A stretch of DNA of 64,000 nt from Brevipalpus yothersi (taxonomy: Eukaryota; Arthropoda; Arachnida; Trombidiformes; Tenuipalpidae), in contig QZCP01000257.1 of assembly GCA_003956705.1 (NCBI GenBank), positions 186,001-250,000 of the forward strand. Direction: 5' to 3'. A program made the translations under genes and the position numbers. The number at the start of each line of letters is the position of its first letter. Within the stretch, counting starts at the first letter, position 1. The notes beneath the pieces are model-generated. The model made no database searches, was not told where the DNA came from, and was given only the letters and a program-made list of their open reading frames with translations. This document shows positions 11,624 through 23,997 of this stretch, piece by piece.

Positions 11624-14004
11624 GACAAATTTAAGGAAGTTGATATTAAAAATTTATCGAAAAAAAGTTAGCATACAATAGGAGCCGCTGGATGATGATG
11701 ATCAAATAGTTTTGATCACCACTATGCTCCGGGAAAACGAAAAATCAATTCTTTCTCTCTTTCTCTCTCACAATCAATTTTGGAACGATAATTCCAAGTG
11801 ATAGTGATGCCCGTTGCTTTTGGGCGCGTTTTGACGATAAAAAAAGGGCGCCACAAAGCGAAGGAAACAAACGTCGAAATATTTTGAAATGATATCTCAA
11901 GCGATCGTGAATGTTCTTAAATAGTTCGACTCACTTGTTAGTTAGTGAGCTCAATTTTTGCTCGATAAGTGGTTCGGTGTTGATACTTTGACGTTGAAGT
12001 GTTCGATAGTTATAATTCGAAAGAGAAAGAAAGAAAGAAAGAGAGAGAGAAAGAGAGAAGGAGAATCCGTTCTCTCTTCGTGTAATCAGTATAGCTTGTT
12101 CACTTTCTCCCTTAACTAATTTCTGATTTAATTAGACTCATTTTCAACAGCCAATCTAACTCTTCGTGAGGGTGTTGAGTTTCTGTTGACCAGTTTTTGT
12201 ATTCACCTTTCGCTTTAATTGTACAACAATGAGAACATTTTGTCTCTTCCTTTTGAGCTCTTTTTCACTCCTACTCTCACTTTTCCGTCACCTTATGGAG
12301 TCTGGTTAAATATTTCACTTCCATCAATCTTTGAGGCTATCTTTCTCCTCCTTCTCCTCCTCCTCCTCTTACAAACTATCTACACTTATTTTTTTACTTT
12401 ACACTCTCTCGTGGAACACTTCTTCTTCCATCATCCAATCAGCTAGTAAACAAATTGATTGCATTAGAGACGATGGAGTAAATCTCAATTTCTTTAAGCT
12501 CAAAAAATATAGATGATCGCCTTCGAAAAATAACTTTACGCTCATTTTTGAGACAAAATGCAAGTCCCTATCGCTCACGAAAATCAAGAAAAGTCAACTA
12601 ATTAGTGGAACTCAAAAATTAGTGTTCTCAACGCATGCAAATTGATTAAAAGAAATAAAATTTAAAAGAGAATTGATTGTTTTCTTCCGTTTTCTTCCGA
12701 ATTAGGGAAGAATATTTTCCGGTTTTTTATAGATTTTTCTGACAGTTACACACAATGCTTTTTTGTCTTGATAAGACTCATTTCTTAATTTGGAAAATTG
12801 GATGCGTAAAAGTTTGAATATTTTTGAATCAACTGTAGGGAGTGTCTTCTCTAGAAATTATCAATAATTTTCAACTTTCCCAGGAGAGGAAAAATTGAAT
12901 AAAACTGATTCCACCAAATAATTCTTACCCTTGATTTTTCAATGTCTAGGTATTCATCTTTTCCATTTCATATTGGTTTATCATGAAGGAAACGAATCTC
13001 AACCAATTCCCAGGAAAAGAATACGATTTCGTGATATTCGAAATATAAAATTTTTATTGAATTCTTGCTGAATTCAAAATTCATTGGAAAGATTATCCAT
13101 TATCCAAGTAGGAGATGTTGGCGATAAAATTCTTAAATTTTTAATCGTGTAGATCGGAATATAACAAATTATCATGACTATTATTAGCATTCTGAATTGA
13201 AATATGATCAAAAAATGAAGACAAGATAGTGAAGAAAATAATAGGATCACCAAGCAAGGTACCAAAAATCACGTTCGACGAAAGTTGGCAACAGGGATTT
13301 AAGTACAAACAAATTCTCGATCAACCAAGCGAGTAGCTATCTGCTATCCGGAAGTACAGTGCATTCAAAAAAATGTAAACAAATATCAGACTTGGATTTT
13401 GGGTGAAAGATTAGGAAATGAGAAGATGATGCCCATTATTATGAAAATTCTATATCTATTGATAATGATTGAGAAAATTGAAAGCATGATCAGTCAAAAA
13501 ATGAGAGATAAAGTGAAAAAACATCAGATATTTTCGCTTCAAGAAGAAGGATAATCGGAGAGTATTGAAGGTTACTCATTGGAAAGGGATATATCAAATA
13601 TATTTATCAGGCATTTTTTATTACAGCCGTGTAGAAGCGATAATTGAGATTTATAATGAGATAAATCTTTTGGATAAAAAAGCCCTGAAATCTCAACGAA
13701 AAATATGCTAACACACAGTTCAGAGAATCACACCGTTCAGAGGATCATTCCATTTAAGGGAAGTCCATAATCATAAGACAGTCTCCACTTGGATAGAACA
13801 ATAAGTCAATTTTTCTTCCAATTTCGTGAACTCCTTGAATGAAATGTAATTCGATATATTCGATGTGGATTGAAAATGATACCTAAATACTTTTCCAAGA
13901 GTGATATGAGAAAAACATACTGTGCCACTTCAAGTTTACTGTTGTAAATTTCATTCTACTCACTTACAAAATTTGCTTTCCCTTGGTGATTCCTCCAAAA
14001 AGAG
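11624..14004. other. Intergenic region, promoter side of the Pro/Gly-rich gene
   Basis: 2.4 kb between the divergent start of the Pro/Gly-rich gene (-) and the protease homolog (+). It holds a GA-rich purine stretch around 12018-12062 and otherwise AT-rich DNA. No ORF in it shows a recognisable domain or splice-consistent structure. Confidence 0.4.
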
Positions 14005-15353
14005 TTGAACATGATGAAAAAAAATAGGAAAAATTTTTGCTTCCTTTGTTACCTTACCATTGTGTTCATGCTCGTATGTGAGATTCACTGTTTGACTAGC
14101 CGGAAACCGGTGAGAAAATCGACTCCTAAGAGAGCAAAGAGTTATAATTCAAGAAAAATTGCACCTACTCCGGCCTTAATTAAGGGAGGAAATTTTTCAT
14201 ACGATTATGATTATCCGTATATTATAGACATCAGATTTGAGGAATCGAAAAGCGTGCATTTTGGCACAGGATCTGTTGTTAGTCCAGATGACGAGCTGGT
14301 CGTAAACTCTCCTTGGGTTATCACTTCTCGTCATAATATGATACGATTTGGAAATAAAACCGGAATATGGGATGATCTGATCGTATATCCCAAATATTCA
14401 AATACCTGGAGTGAATTATCAGGAAACTCAAACGTAGCTTACAAAGTCATCAAAAAATATTGTCATCCATGGCCTGCCAATCAAGCTGATAAACCTTTGG
14501 ATGACTTAGCTTTATTTAAGCTTAATTCATCAATTCCAATCATAGGTAAACCATTTATATCGCCCATAATTATGGCGAATACCACGTTCGCTGGTCAAGG
14601 GGAATTAGCTGTCTTTACAGCTGGTTGGGGACTCACAGAATCTGGAAAATTTCCGAAGCGATTGAAGCAAATAGAGATAAGGCTCGCAGATAATGCAGTG
14701 TGTAAAAATTTAGATCTTTTTGATTCCCAGAGACGTATTTGTTGTATTGTAACTGAAAATGAGGGCCCATGTTTCGGTGATCGAGGAGCTCCAGTGGTTG
14801 CGAGAAGAGATGGTAAAGGGAGGGATATTCTAATTGGTGTGGTAACAAAGATGATCAGTGAAAGAGATGAAGAGTGCCCGTAAGTATTTTCCGAAATTTA
14901 GGATCGAAAAAATTTAGACTATGAGAATCGTTTTCTGAAATTGTGATGCTACGAAGAGAGGCGCATGAAATAATTGATATTTTTGACATTTTTTATGGCA
15001 CTTGTCTTTTTCTTATCAATTGATGTTTCAGTTTGGTTTAGGGTTAAGTTTTAGGGTTAAATGGATTGTACCATAGTGAAGCAGCGTATAAAGTGCCTCA
15101 AAAACTACTGAGTAGTTATCGCTGGAATCTGTTCAGACACGTTGATAGAAGTGTTTAACTGAGCATTTGAGATTGAAAATGTGAAATCTGATCAATTCGT
15201 CATCTTTTCTCTGTTTAAAATATTCTAAATCTTGTATCAACTAGATACAAATTTGGGGCCATGAAAGTGGCCAATTATAGGTCCTGGATAGATGATGTCA
15301 TAATCAACGAACCATCCAAGTATCTATGCGAAAATATACTCAATCGCCCTTAA
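14005..15353 (+). CDS. Serine protease homolog (catalytically dead trypsin-like protein)
   Basis: Exon 1 is 14005-14879 and exon 2 is 15245-15353, joined in phase 2, giving 327 residues. A signal peptide covers about residues 1-29. The mature trypsin-like domain starts near LIKGG (58-62, for IVGG). His57 is present in WVITSRH (H110), and Asp102 in DDLALF (D167). The nucleophile is lost: GDSGGP reads GDRGAP, with Arg260 at the Ser195 position. The position of specificity residue 189 is Gly254. Both members of the Cys42-Cys58 pair are absent (FGTGS and RHN). Exon 2 supplies the normal C-terminal strand and helix (GAMKVANYRSWIDDV). Such homologs act as regulators, binders or decoys rather than enzymes. 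The role here is unknown. It is convergent with Sulf. Confidence 0.85.
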
Positions 15354-16248
15354 GATTCTGAGATCATATGGAACATGATTTTACAGCTTTTGCAATCATT
15401 TTTTTGAATGCCTTGGTAAACCATTTCAAGAACCTGCATTCTTCTTGACTGAAAGACGTTAAAAAAGAAAAATTTTGTAAGAGAAAAAATCAAAAATATG
15501 AATTATGAATTATGAGTATCATGATCCAATGATCCAATTGTAATGCTCTTGATTTTTCTCAGAAGATCATCTTTTCAATTCTAGATTTCTATCTAGAAAT
15601 AGATTACTACCTATATTGAATCATGATAAAATTGACTTTGAAATCTTTTTCGAATTAAAACACGAGAGAATAAGATTTTTTGTATAACTATAACAAAATA
15701 CTGTTTCAGTGATTTTTTCACCTAACTAGTCCAATGCCTTGTTCATGCCAGTTTGATTCGCCCAAAGAATTATTTCAATGTGTAAAATTACTTTGAGAAT
15801 CAAAGAAAGTGGTCATGGAAAGTTTTCTTCTTGATCTAAACTCATCGAATTGATGGTTCTCTTCACAGGGATATAGTGGCCATATTCTTCTAATGCTAAC
15901 AGATGAAGCTATTTGCACTTTTACAACAGAACAGAAGAGAAGTTTCGAATTTGATCAACTGCAAACCAGGGCATTAAACTTTCGAATAGAAAAATCACAA
16001 CACCTGCTGCAATTTGGTCAAATCAGAAGAAATGAGTTGAATAAATAATGAAAGATATTCGTGAAAAGTGATAATTTCGAGTCTAAAAACTTATTTCTTT
16101 GGCATGAATCGTAATTTCTTAATTTATCAGAGGAGTATTCAAAGTTATAAATAACAAATATTTACAGTTCATTTTGTAAAAGAAATCCATAGCCGAAGGT
16201 AGTGAGATCAAAAATTATGTTGCAAACTTCATCATCCTTTAAGCTGGA
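15354..16248. other. Intergenic region between convergent genes
   Basis: AT-rich spacer between the protease homolog (+) and Sulf (-). No ORF, RNA gene or repeat of note. Confidence 0.5.
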
Positions 16249-19200
16249 TTATCGAATTGGTACTCTATTATTACATCGACGATGGCCCGAGCACACACGA
16301 AGTTTGTTGAGTTTGCGACGCATTTGCTTCAATACTGGCCACTCCAGCGTGTACACAAGATTTCGTAACTGGAAGTAAGGGAAGAGTTAAAAAGATGGAT
16401 AACAGTAAAAATACCTCAAAAAGGCTCACCTGAAAAGGGTCCTGGAGGAGATCAAAGTAGGTGATGAAACCAGTGATGAACTCACAGTATAAAAAGTTAT
16501 GAGTAGCGTTTAAAGTTCGCAGACACCAAAAAGTATTATTATTTGCATTTTGACAGGAACAGAATGGACCCCCTGAAATGATCGAAGGAGAATATTTTAA
16601 CTTATGCAAAGCAAATTCGAATAGATCAGCCAAACTTACTCTGCCAAAGAGGTGGCGTTTTCCAATGGTTATCATCATGGGCAAAACAAGTCATCTGCTG
16701 CAAATGACATGTCGAGTTTTCGGAGTGAACTTTGAGTTTTCTTTTAAGCTTTTGCTTACGCTTTCGGACCTTATCCTTTGATTTTGAGCCCAAATCATTT
16801 TGAGGTCCCATGCATTCACATAACTGAGAGGAGCCTGATTGGGGAGATATAGGTTTCTTTCGACTGAGATGCTGATTAATCCCTTTCAGCCTGTACAAGT
16901 CAACCTCAAGTTCTTTGATGGAGTTTTCAATGGCATTTTTTCGCTGAGCCCAAGCATTTTCATCTGAATAAACCTCATTTGGACAAAGAATTGAGAGATT
17001 AACATAAAGGAAGCAGCCACTTTCTCCATGATATCTCAAAATTTCAGCTGCATTAGACAAGTTATGTCCTCCTGATGGTGTTGTCGAGTCAAGAAGATGG
17101 CTGAGATGATAGACACCATCTACGTTGAAAGTGTCAGAATATCTTCTCCTTCTAGTTGCTGAGTAATGAGAACTCTCACCGTGAGGATAATCTAGTTCAA
17201 GATTCTCCTTTTCAAGAGATTGGTTTTCACTCATCTTATGAAATGGGGGAGGACAAACACACTGATCATTTTTCCTAGATGAGAGTTCCAATTGATGATT
17301 CTTGCACTTTCTGAGGCGGAAGTTATGACCATCAGAAACACACTCCCACTCTTGGTTAGTTTGACAAGGAGATTTGAAGTCTGGCTTCTGACACTGTGCT
17401 CTTGTCCAGTTTTTCCTTTCAGCTCTAAGCCTTTGTGCTTTGGTGGATCCAGTGAGCTTTCTGTTAAAATGAAGAGCAGTCTGTAAGCTTATGATACTCT
17501 GATCTGAAATAACTTGCCCTCTCTCAATAAGGAATGTATCGCGCCAAGTGATCTTTCTGCGCCTTCGAAGAATTCTCCGACGATCAATGAGAGGAAGAAT
17601 AGATTTTCCATCCACATGTTCAGGAATTCGTACTCCAGCAATGTCGAGAAAAGTGGGAGCAATGTCAATATTCAAAACAATTTCTTTATAAATTGAGCCA
17701 GCAGGAATCAATGGACCTCGAGCAAAGAAAGGCACGCGGATATCGAATTCAAAAGGCATCGATTTTCCTTTCAAAAGACCGAACTGCCCCAGATGGAAGC
17801 CATGATCAGAAGAGTAGAAAATATAAGTATTTTCTAATTCTCTTGAACGCTTCAATTGACGATGAAGCTAGGAATAAAAAAGAAAATTGAAAGTGAAACC
17901 ATGTAGAAAGATTCTTTTGATGATTCTTTGGCTCTATGTTGATGAAAAGCAATCACATACTCTTCCGAACGCATCATCAACGGATTGCAAAGTCTGAAGG
18001 CGTCTGGTGTGAAGAATATCTGTGAAGTCCATATGAATTTGTTCCATTTTCGGAGAGAATCGGAGTAACCATTGTTTATCTGGATTAGGTGCATAGTTCC
18101 AACTAGGAGTTCTGAGAAAAGAGAGAGAAAATTCGAGATATCGAGTCTATTATAGTACAAATCCCTACCTATGAGTGGTAACATTTTGAAAAAGATGCTG
18201 ATACTGAGGAGCCGCTTCCTCTGGGCCATGAGGAGAAGGGAAAGACAGAACTATCATCACCGGAGCATGTGGAAAATTCTCTCTCGATCGACGGAGAAAA
18301 GTTAAACTATCATTAATAATGAGATCTGGATAATAGTCCAAAGCGTAATTGCTTCCGTGATGAACTCGAGCTCCGTTAACGTTCAGAGTATAATTGTAAT
18401 AGTGTGAATTTTTCACCAATCCTTGCCATTCCAACCATCCTGGAGGTATGTAACTACCGTCGTATTCATTCAAATATTTACCAAAGAACGCTAAAAAAGA
18501 TGAATGTTATAATGGTTATTATCATTTGTTCTACTTATTCATGATTGAATCATCTGAGACTAGTTAAGCATAACAATGAGATGAGTTCACCTGTTCGATA
18601 GCCAGCATCACGTAAATAAGTTGCGAATGTTCGTTTTTCATGACTGATTTGCCATGAAGAAGAAGAGCAATTTTCTTTGTTGGTATGAACATTATGATTG
18701 TGAGAATAGAGACCAGTTAGAATTGAGCTTCTAGACGGACAACACATTGGAGTGGTCACATATGCATTTGGAAAATGAGCTCCTTCTTCACTAAAAATTT
18801 TGGAAGTTTTTGGCATAAAATTCATTGAACCTATTAGGAAGAGAATAATCATAATTTATTCTATAGTATCAACAAGGGGCAATAAGTTGCAATGATAGCT
18901 CACCCAATTCAATGTCCTGATCATCAGTCAATATCAGGATAATATTAGGTTTCCTGTTCGAATTGAGTTTTCTTCGGTGATTTTTCATACGATATCTTCG
19001 ATCTTTGCCCATTTTATGGGGATCTTTTCGATCACTAACTTTCGGGCGACGCTTTCCACTCAATGTACCCGAAACTGATGAAACACCCATCCATTCCTCA
19101 TGAATAGATCGTGGACCATCTTTCGAAAGTAGCTTTGCTTCCGATACATTCACCGAATTCGGTGAAGAATCAGTTCTGATCACCGCTGACCATGAGCCGG

Positions 19201-19396
19201 CATTCGGTCCTGGTTGCTCAACAGCTCCTGAGATGGAAATATGAGTGATAAAAGCGAACAGAAACAAATGAATCACAAGATAAAGTGATTGATACACATT
19301 CGAGCGCAAATAAGGATCACATCTAATTTTAAACATCGAACACCATGTGATGAGCATTCTTGAGGCAGATCGAAGTTTTTCACCACAAACACACAC
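16249..19396 (-). CDS. Sulf1: Extracellular heparan sulfate 6-O-endosulfatase (Sulf)
   Basis: Seven coding exons in transcript order: 19396-18904, 18830-18591, 18490-18169, 18111-17961, 17867-16640, 16572-16430 and 16368-16249. All phases agree, giving 898 residues. The enzyme removes 6-O-sulfate from heparan sulfate chains outside the cell and so tunes growth factor signalling. Sequence support: a hydrophobic signal segment around residues 37-60; metal-binding TDDQD (157-161); the formylglycine motif CCPSR with Cys194 as the modified residue; SSDHGFH later in the sulfatase domain; a basic hydrophilic region in the middle; and the conserved C-terminal block (DDNHWKTPP, NNNTFWCLRTLN). The N-terminus is longer than in vertebrate SULF1 and begins with a Cys-rich stretch, so an internal Met (MFKIRC) could be the real start. 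Overall match to SULF1/2 is strong throughout. Confidence 0.95.
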
Positions 19397-20540
19397 TCAC
19401 ACACACTAGTCTCACAAAATCAATCAGCACTTCGACCAACTCGCAGTACATGTGATGCTTGAATAGCACACGAGCACATCATGTCCATCATGAATATGAT
19501 TATGGATTAATTGTTAAGACAATTGAACTTCGAAGTTAATTTTTTAACCGAAAATTTCGGTCCCAAAAAAAATTGTTCCTTTTTGTCTTTGTTTCCAATA
19601 ATATTAGCGCCAAATTTGAACCTTAGCCGGAAATGTTACCATAATTGGGATCATATTTTAATTTTAAAAAAATTTTTTTAGGAACAAATTCAATTAACTC
19701 ACCAGGTCAATTAATCAGGAGACAGGTTTAGCATTGGTTGTGGTGAGCATTCATTTTTTGAGAATATTGAAGAGTTCTCCTGGTGTTCAGTGTCGTATAA
19801 TTCAGATTCATCGGCCTGAAGAATGACTATTGCCGATCGCCGATTGATTTTATTTTCGAGTTTCCAAAACTCTGTATGAATTACTTGCTCAGCATTCGCA
19901 TCACTGATGGAAGGATTGACTTTTGAGGGGATTGACTTAAATAAAAGGATAATTATTTGGTTTTCATTGTCAGCGTCATCATTGCATTCGATCAGAATTG
20001 AGCAATAAAATTTTTATTCAAGATCAAAGAACTGAACAATAGCGTTCGTAGGTACCTTGGAATAGATTCGACACTTTTCCAAGGCATTTTAAATACGAAA
20101 TATATAATAATGTAAATAAGCGTGGAATGTTTCAATTAAGGAGAAAGTGAGGAGAACGTGAGAGAGATACTCTTCTCTTTCAGCGACGGAAAAGTTAAAG
20201 CTTAATCTTGATTACACATAAGAGCTTGAAATTTGAATCACTGTGGTTGATTCGGAAGAAAGTCTTCTTTGAAAAAGGAAGAAGCATTTCTAACGGTTTT
20301 ATATGATAATATTGGAATTAATATTGCTTCAAGGAAATTTATGCCGTTATTATCATGCTTGCTGATCGGAGACCAAGATGATCGACTTCCTGATTGCAAT
20401 CAGAACAACGTTAATCATCGATAGAGCATGGAACGTTCATCATTGTCATGATAAGAATAATATTTGGATGTGGGGAAAAACTGTTCAAATAATTTATGAA
20501 ATTTATAAAATTTGCTCATTGATCGATCCTAGAACTAGGG
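19397..20540. other. Intergenic region upstream of Sulf
   Basis: About 1.1 kb of AT-rich DNA containing the probable Sulf promoter on the minus strand. No coding region seen. Confidence 0.4.
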
Positions 20541-20549
20541 AAAAAAAAT
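20541..20549 (-). terminator. RNA polymerase III terminator of tRNA-Glu
   Basis: A run of eight A on the + strand, which is an oligo-T run on the tRNA strand, directly after the tRNA 3' end. Confidence 0.8.
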
Positions 20550-20620
20550 TCCGGCGCCGGGAATTGAACCCGGGCCTCCTGGGTGAGAGCCAGGTATCCT
20601 AACCACTAGACAACGCCGGA
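20550..20620 (-). tRNA. tRNA-Glu (anticodon CTC)
   Basis: On the minus strand, TCCGGCG (20620-20614) pairs with CGCCGGA (20556-20550) as a full 7-bp acceptor stem. The A-box TCTAGTGGTTAGGAT and the B-box GGGTTCAATTCCC (in a CCCGGG/CCCGG arm) are canonical. The anticodon stem CCTGG/CCAGG closes the loop CTCTCAC, so the anticodon is CTC. The gene has no intron and no encoded CCA, as in eukaryotic nuclear tRNA genes. Confidence 0.97.
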
Positions 20621-20699
20621 GATATGTGTTAGTGAACAATCGAGATTTCCATGTAATTTGAAGAAACTCTACCACTTCTTATGAAAGATGTTCAACTTG

Positions 20700-21250
20700 A
20701 CTCCGTTGATTTGATGAAGATAATTCAACACCTTTTTCATCTTTTTTCCCTTCAACTGGACAATCAGAGAAGGACAACGAATGCTGTGATGGCCAGTGAA
20801 GCTAGCATTGCAATCAGCCCAATGGTTTCATATTTAATTGAGCTAATAATTGTTTGCCAGGATTCAAATTAATCGAGGTCCTTATTATTATTACTCTGAT
20901 ATCTGCAAGAAAGACCGGATTCTGATTAAATTAAGAATTTAGAATTTCAATCTCAGACCTCGATTTCAAGGAATTGAATTAAATATAATGGGGTGAAGTT
21001 TGAAGGTATCAGTTTTTCATTTGCAATCTTCTCAACTAACAAATTATCAAGTATAGGTATTCACAGTTCAGTGCTCTTATATTTCTGTTAAATCTCATGA
21101 TCCTGATCGATCATGAGAGCCATTGGGTAGTTCCTCAACGGTAATATAATCAATCACTGACTACTTCGCTCCATGAACTTATGAACTCTCAAGAGAATTG
21201 AGAAAATTTGATTTCCTGACCAAACGTGGAGGACCCATCATCGAACAACG
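20700..21250. repeat. Diverged duplicate unit, copy 1
   Basis: Aligns by eye with 23240-23760 in the same orientation. Examples are the matching pair at about 20900 (GAAAGACCGGATTCTGA) and 23450 (GAAAGACCGAATACTGA), and a second match around 21100-21140 and 23608-23650. No coding potential is evident. It sits next to Nup153-derived fragments in both places. Confidence 0.55.
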
Positions 21251-21479
21251 AAAGTGACTTCATGTGACTAATATCTCCCTTAAATTGTGTCTCTTTCTTA
21301 GGTTGATCACTTGCTGTCACTTTAATCTCAGTGGCCAAATAATATTTACTAGGTGAGACAACTAAGCACCCCTAAATTGAGTATACTTGCTCGATACTTG
21401 ACATGGAATCACTTTACTTCCAGTCACCTCACCGACTTCTCTCTTGTTTCGAAAGGTCATACCATTCTTGTATTATCTC

Positions 21480-22390
21480 AATGATCTTATTGGAGCTTCA
21501 TTGAATTCCTCGTTGAAACCAATCAGACCGCAAAATGAAATGAATTTCTCGGTGAGAACCAATTATCAGACCACGAAATTGATCTCTTCTGGCCAGTATC
21601 GTTGTTATTTTGAGTGCCCCTTCCCGGGACATCACTTGTGGTTCCTGTAATTTCAGTGACCATACCAGCATCACGAGTTTCTCGCGATGGAACACTCCCG
21701 ATACCTTACATCAACTGTATTTTGAGTTTTCACACATTTTGTTGATGGTAGAGTTCAGTAAAGATGATACAGTACTTCGGGGTTGGAAAAATCCTACATT
21801 TGGGCTGAGTGGGCTGATCAGTCAGCAATCGGAGGTTTCGAGATGATTTCTAGACGCAACCTTTTTGGGCATTTCGTTCGGATCTCCCAAAGGTGATGAG
21901 ACCCTCTCTATAGATTATAATATGCTCTTGGCAGCATCAGTGAGATCCTCATTGGTTTTCAACTTTTTATTCGCATTCTCACTTGTTTCATTCACTCCAG
22001 GCTAGTTTTCATGTTCGAATTGTCGGCTCGAATGCTAGGAGAGGTCAAAGGGTTGATTGATGAGGATAGGATGGAAGAATGGAAGAATCTTGCCCTAGTG
22101 GCTGATCTACCACCATAGGTAACTTTACCTTCATAATAGCTTGATGTTCCTTTCACAAAATTTTCCATTGAGACTGGGCTCAATAGACTACACCATTCAA
22201 AGGTGAAGATCACCCATCGGTCATCACGGATGTTTCGTCTCCCAGGCCTTGCTGGCCTTCTTAGGGGCCTCACAGGCCCGTGAATTTCTTTCGCTGGTTT
22301 CCAATAACCTCTCAAAGAAGGGAAGAGGTTCATGAATCCGACCATCCAGTCCATCACTAATAAAAATTCACTTCTTAGACTGTTGCCCAA
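21480..22390 (-). pseudogene. Decayed, rearranged Nup153-like copy
   Basis: Three blocks match the Nup153 gene or its 345-codon paralog. Block 22390-22200 matches the paralog N-terminus (MNLFPSLRGYWKPAKEIHGP against MFPSLRDYWIPTRETYGP). Block 22170-21880 matches the SENAKKKLKNNEDLTDAAK region at 29404-29680, now with in-frame stops. Block 21730-21480 matches the RDVGVVTENTAATS region at 29690-29890. The last two blocks are in swapped order relative to the parent, and frames are broken by stops and indels. Homology continues upstream to about 22620, covering the paralog's 5' flank. This is a dead gene copy. Confidence 0.8.
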
Positions 22391-22944
22391 GTCTCTTGTT
22401 CAATAACCAACGATTTTTCACTTGAGCCGGAAAATTCTTTCTTATAACTATGACTCTTAAATGAAAGTCAAAGAAATTTGACTACTCAATTTTTCTAACT
22501 TAACGAGTTCAATTATCGCACAATCCTATCATGATCACCTTGATTTTGACCATCAAAAAGTGATCACATTTCACTTTGGCACCATTCAATCTCGTTCTTA
22601 TCTGAATTTAAATGAACTTGTATGGGTTCCATGTCTCGATGTATATTTTGGGATCGTAACTCAATATTTGAAGGATCTTCAGTGTGGCCTTCTGATGGCT
22701 TCATGGAAACTCAATTCAACAAACTGTTCACTATTCTCATAAGTAAAAAAATGTGACCCTCAATTTGAGAGTAGAAAAAGCTTTGAGACTTCTATAGAGA
22801 GATAAATTGTTAATTAATTAATCAAAACGTCTATCCATTTCCAACCTCATTGAAGCTTTCGGATCTTCTTTGGAGACTAGGTATAAAAAATTTGATTTTG
22901 TGAGCTTCATTTGAGCTGACTTCACCGTAGACATGCTCCAGTAC

Positions 22945-23230
22945 TACTGGAAGCTTCAAGGGTGGTTGAAGATTTTCGAAAGCGTCTCGAAGAGGATGGA
23001 GAAGACCATGTAGTTGATCAAAAATTTTCGAGTCTCCTCGTAGATGATATTAACGATCATTTGAAATTCAATTTATCGAGTGCCCCCATGGAATTTGATG
23101 AGGGAAAATTCTATATATCTTTCGAGAGGACCTCTGAATCTCACACTTTTGGCCATTTTTTTTTTGATTTCCCAAAGGTAATGATGCACTCTCTATGGAG
23201 GCTAATATACTCTTGAGAAAATCTTCTCTG
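22945..23230 (-). pseudogene. Second Nup153-derived fragment
   Basis: Collinear match on the DNA level with Nup153 positions about 28960-29405. Examples are GATTTTCGAAAGCGTCTCGA against GATTTTCGGAAACGTCTCGA, and a following match to the 29366-29400 segment. It carries internal deletions relative to the parent. The plus-strand ORF at 22962-23216 is a shadow of this fragment. Confidence 0.7.
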
Positions 23231-23239
23231 AACGAGTTT

Positions 23240-23760
23240 ATTGATCACACAGTGATGAACTTACCTAAGACTTCCAGAATATTGGCTCAGCGAACACCGG
23301 GAATATCGAGGAAAAGTAGAAAATACTCTGATGGGTAGTTAAGCTACTATCATGATCAGTTTAGCCATCCCACTATTAATTGGGCCAATAGTTGTTCAGC
23401 TGAATCTAAGCTCATTTGTGTACCATGCATTATTCTAATATTTGGAGGAAAGACCGAATACTGAAACATTTTACTATACTTTTTGGAACAGTCAAATGTA
23501 AGAATTTGTATTTAATGTAATAAAATTTGACAATTTATTCCCATTTTCTAATGAAAGATGATCAATCACAGGCTTTCACAAAATCAGAATAACCTCGTAT
23601 CCAGAAAATCTTGTCATCCTGATCGACCATCGGAGGAATCGGGTAATCCTTCTTCGGATAATCTTCCGACCAAACTGGTTGATTGTTTCGCTCAAACCAG
23701 GATTTCCGAATGAAGTATTAGGATCCATTTAGCCAATTGCAATTTTGATCCCAACTCTGT
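23240..23760. repeat. Diverged duplicate unit, copy 2
   Basis: Partner of 20700-21250. It directly follows the second Nup153 fragment, so the pair looks like an old tandem segmental duplication that carried Nup153 pieces with it. Confidence 0.55.
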
Positions 23761-23965
23761 TTAGCATGTCAATTTCAAAAACTTATGGGCTAGCTAGCAG
23801 CTGAAGAGAAGCTTCGCTCATCTGTTCAAAGGAAGAAGCACATGATTTGGTAAAGTTATGCTTTGAAATTCAACATAAAACGTACATGTATAACTTACAG
23901 AGAAGTCTCATCCATCAAACATATTCATCATTATCTAACAAGTTGTAATTCTGGATTTTTTGAAC

Positions 23966-23971
23966 TTTATT
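23966..23971 (-). terminator. Polyadenylation signal of the SMG-family gene
   Basis: TTTATT on the + strand (AATAAA on the gene strand), 27 nt beyond the stop codon of the EST1/SMG gene. Confidence 0.6.
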
Positions 23972-23997
23972 AGACAGAAATTCCATGAGTAACCTTT

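Noticed and set aside
15035..15062. Two TTTAGGGTTAA-like copies, possible interstitial telomere repeat
   Set aside because: Only two imperfect copies, and arthropod telomeres use TTAGG; most likely chance.
22962..23216. 84-codon plus-strand ORF
   Set aside because: Antisense of a decayed Nup153 fragment, so not an independent gene.
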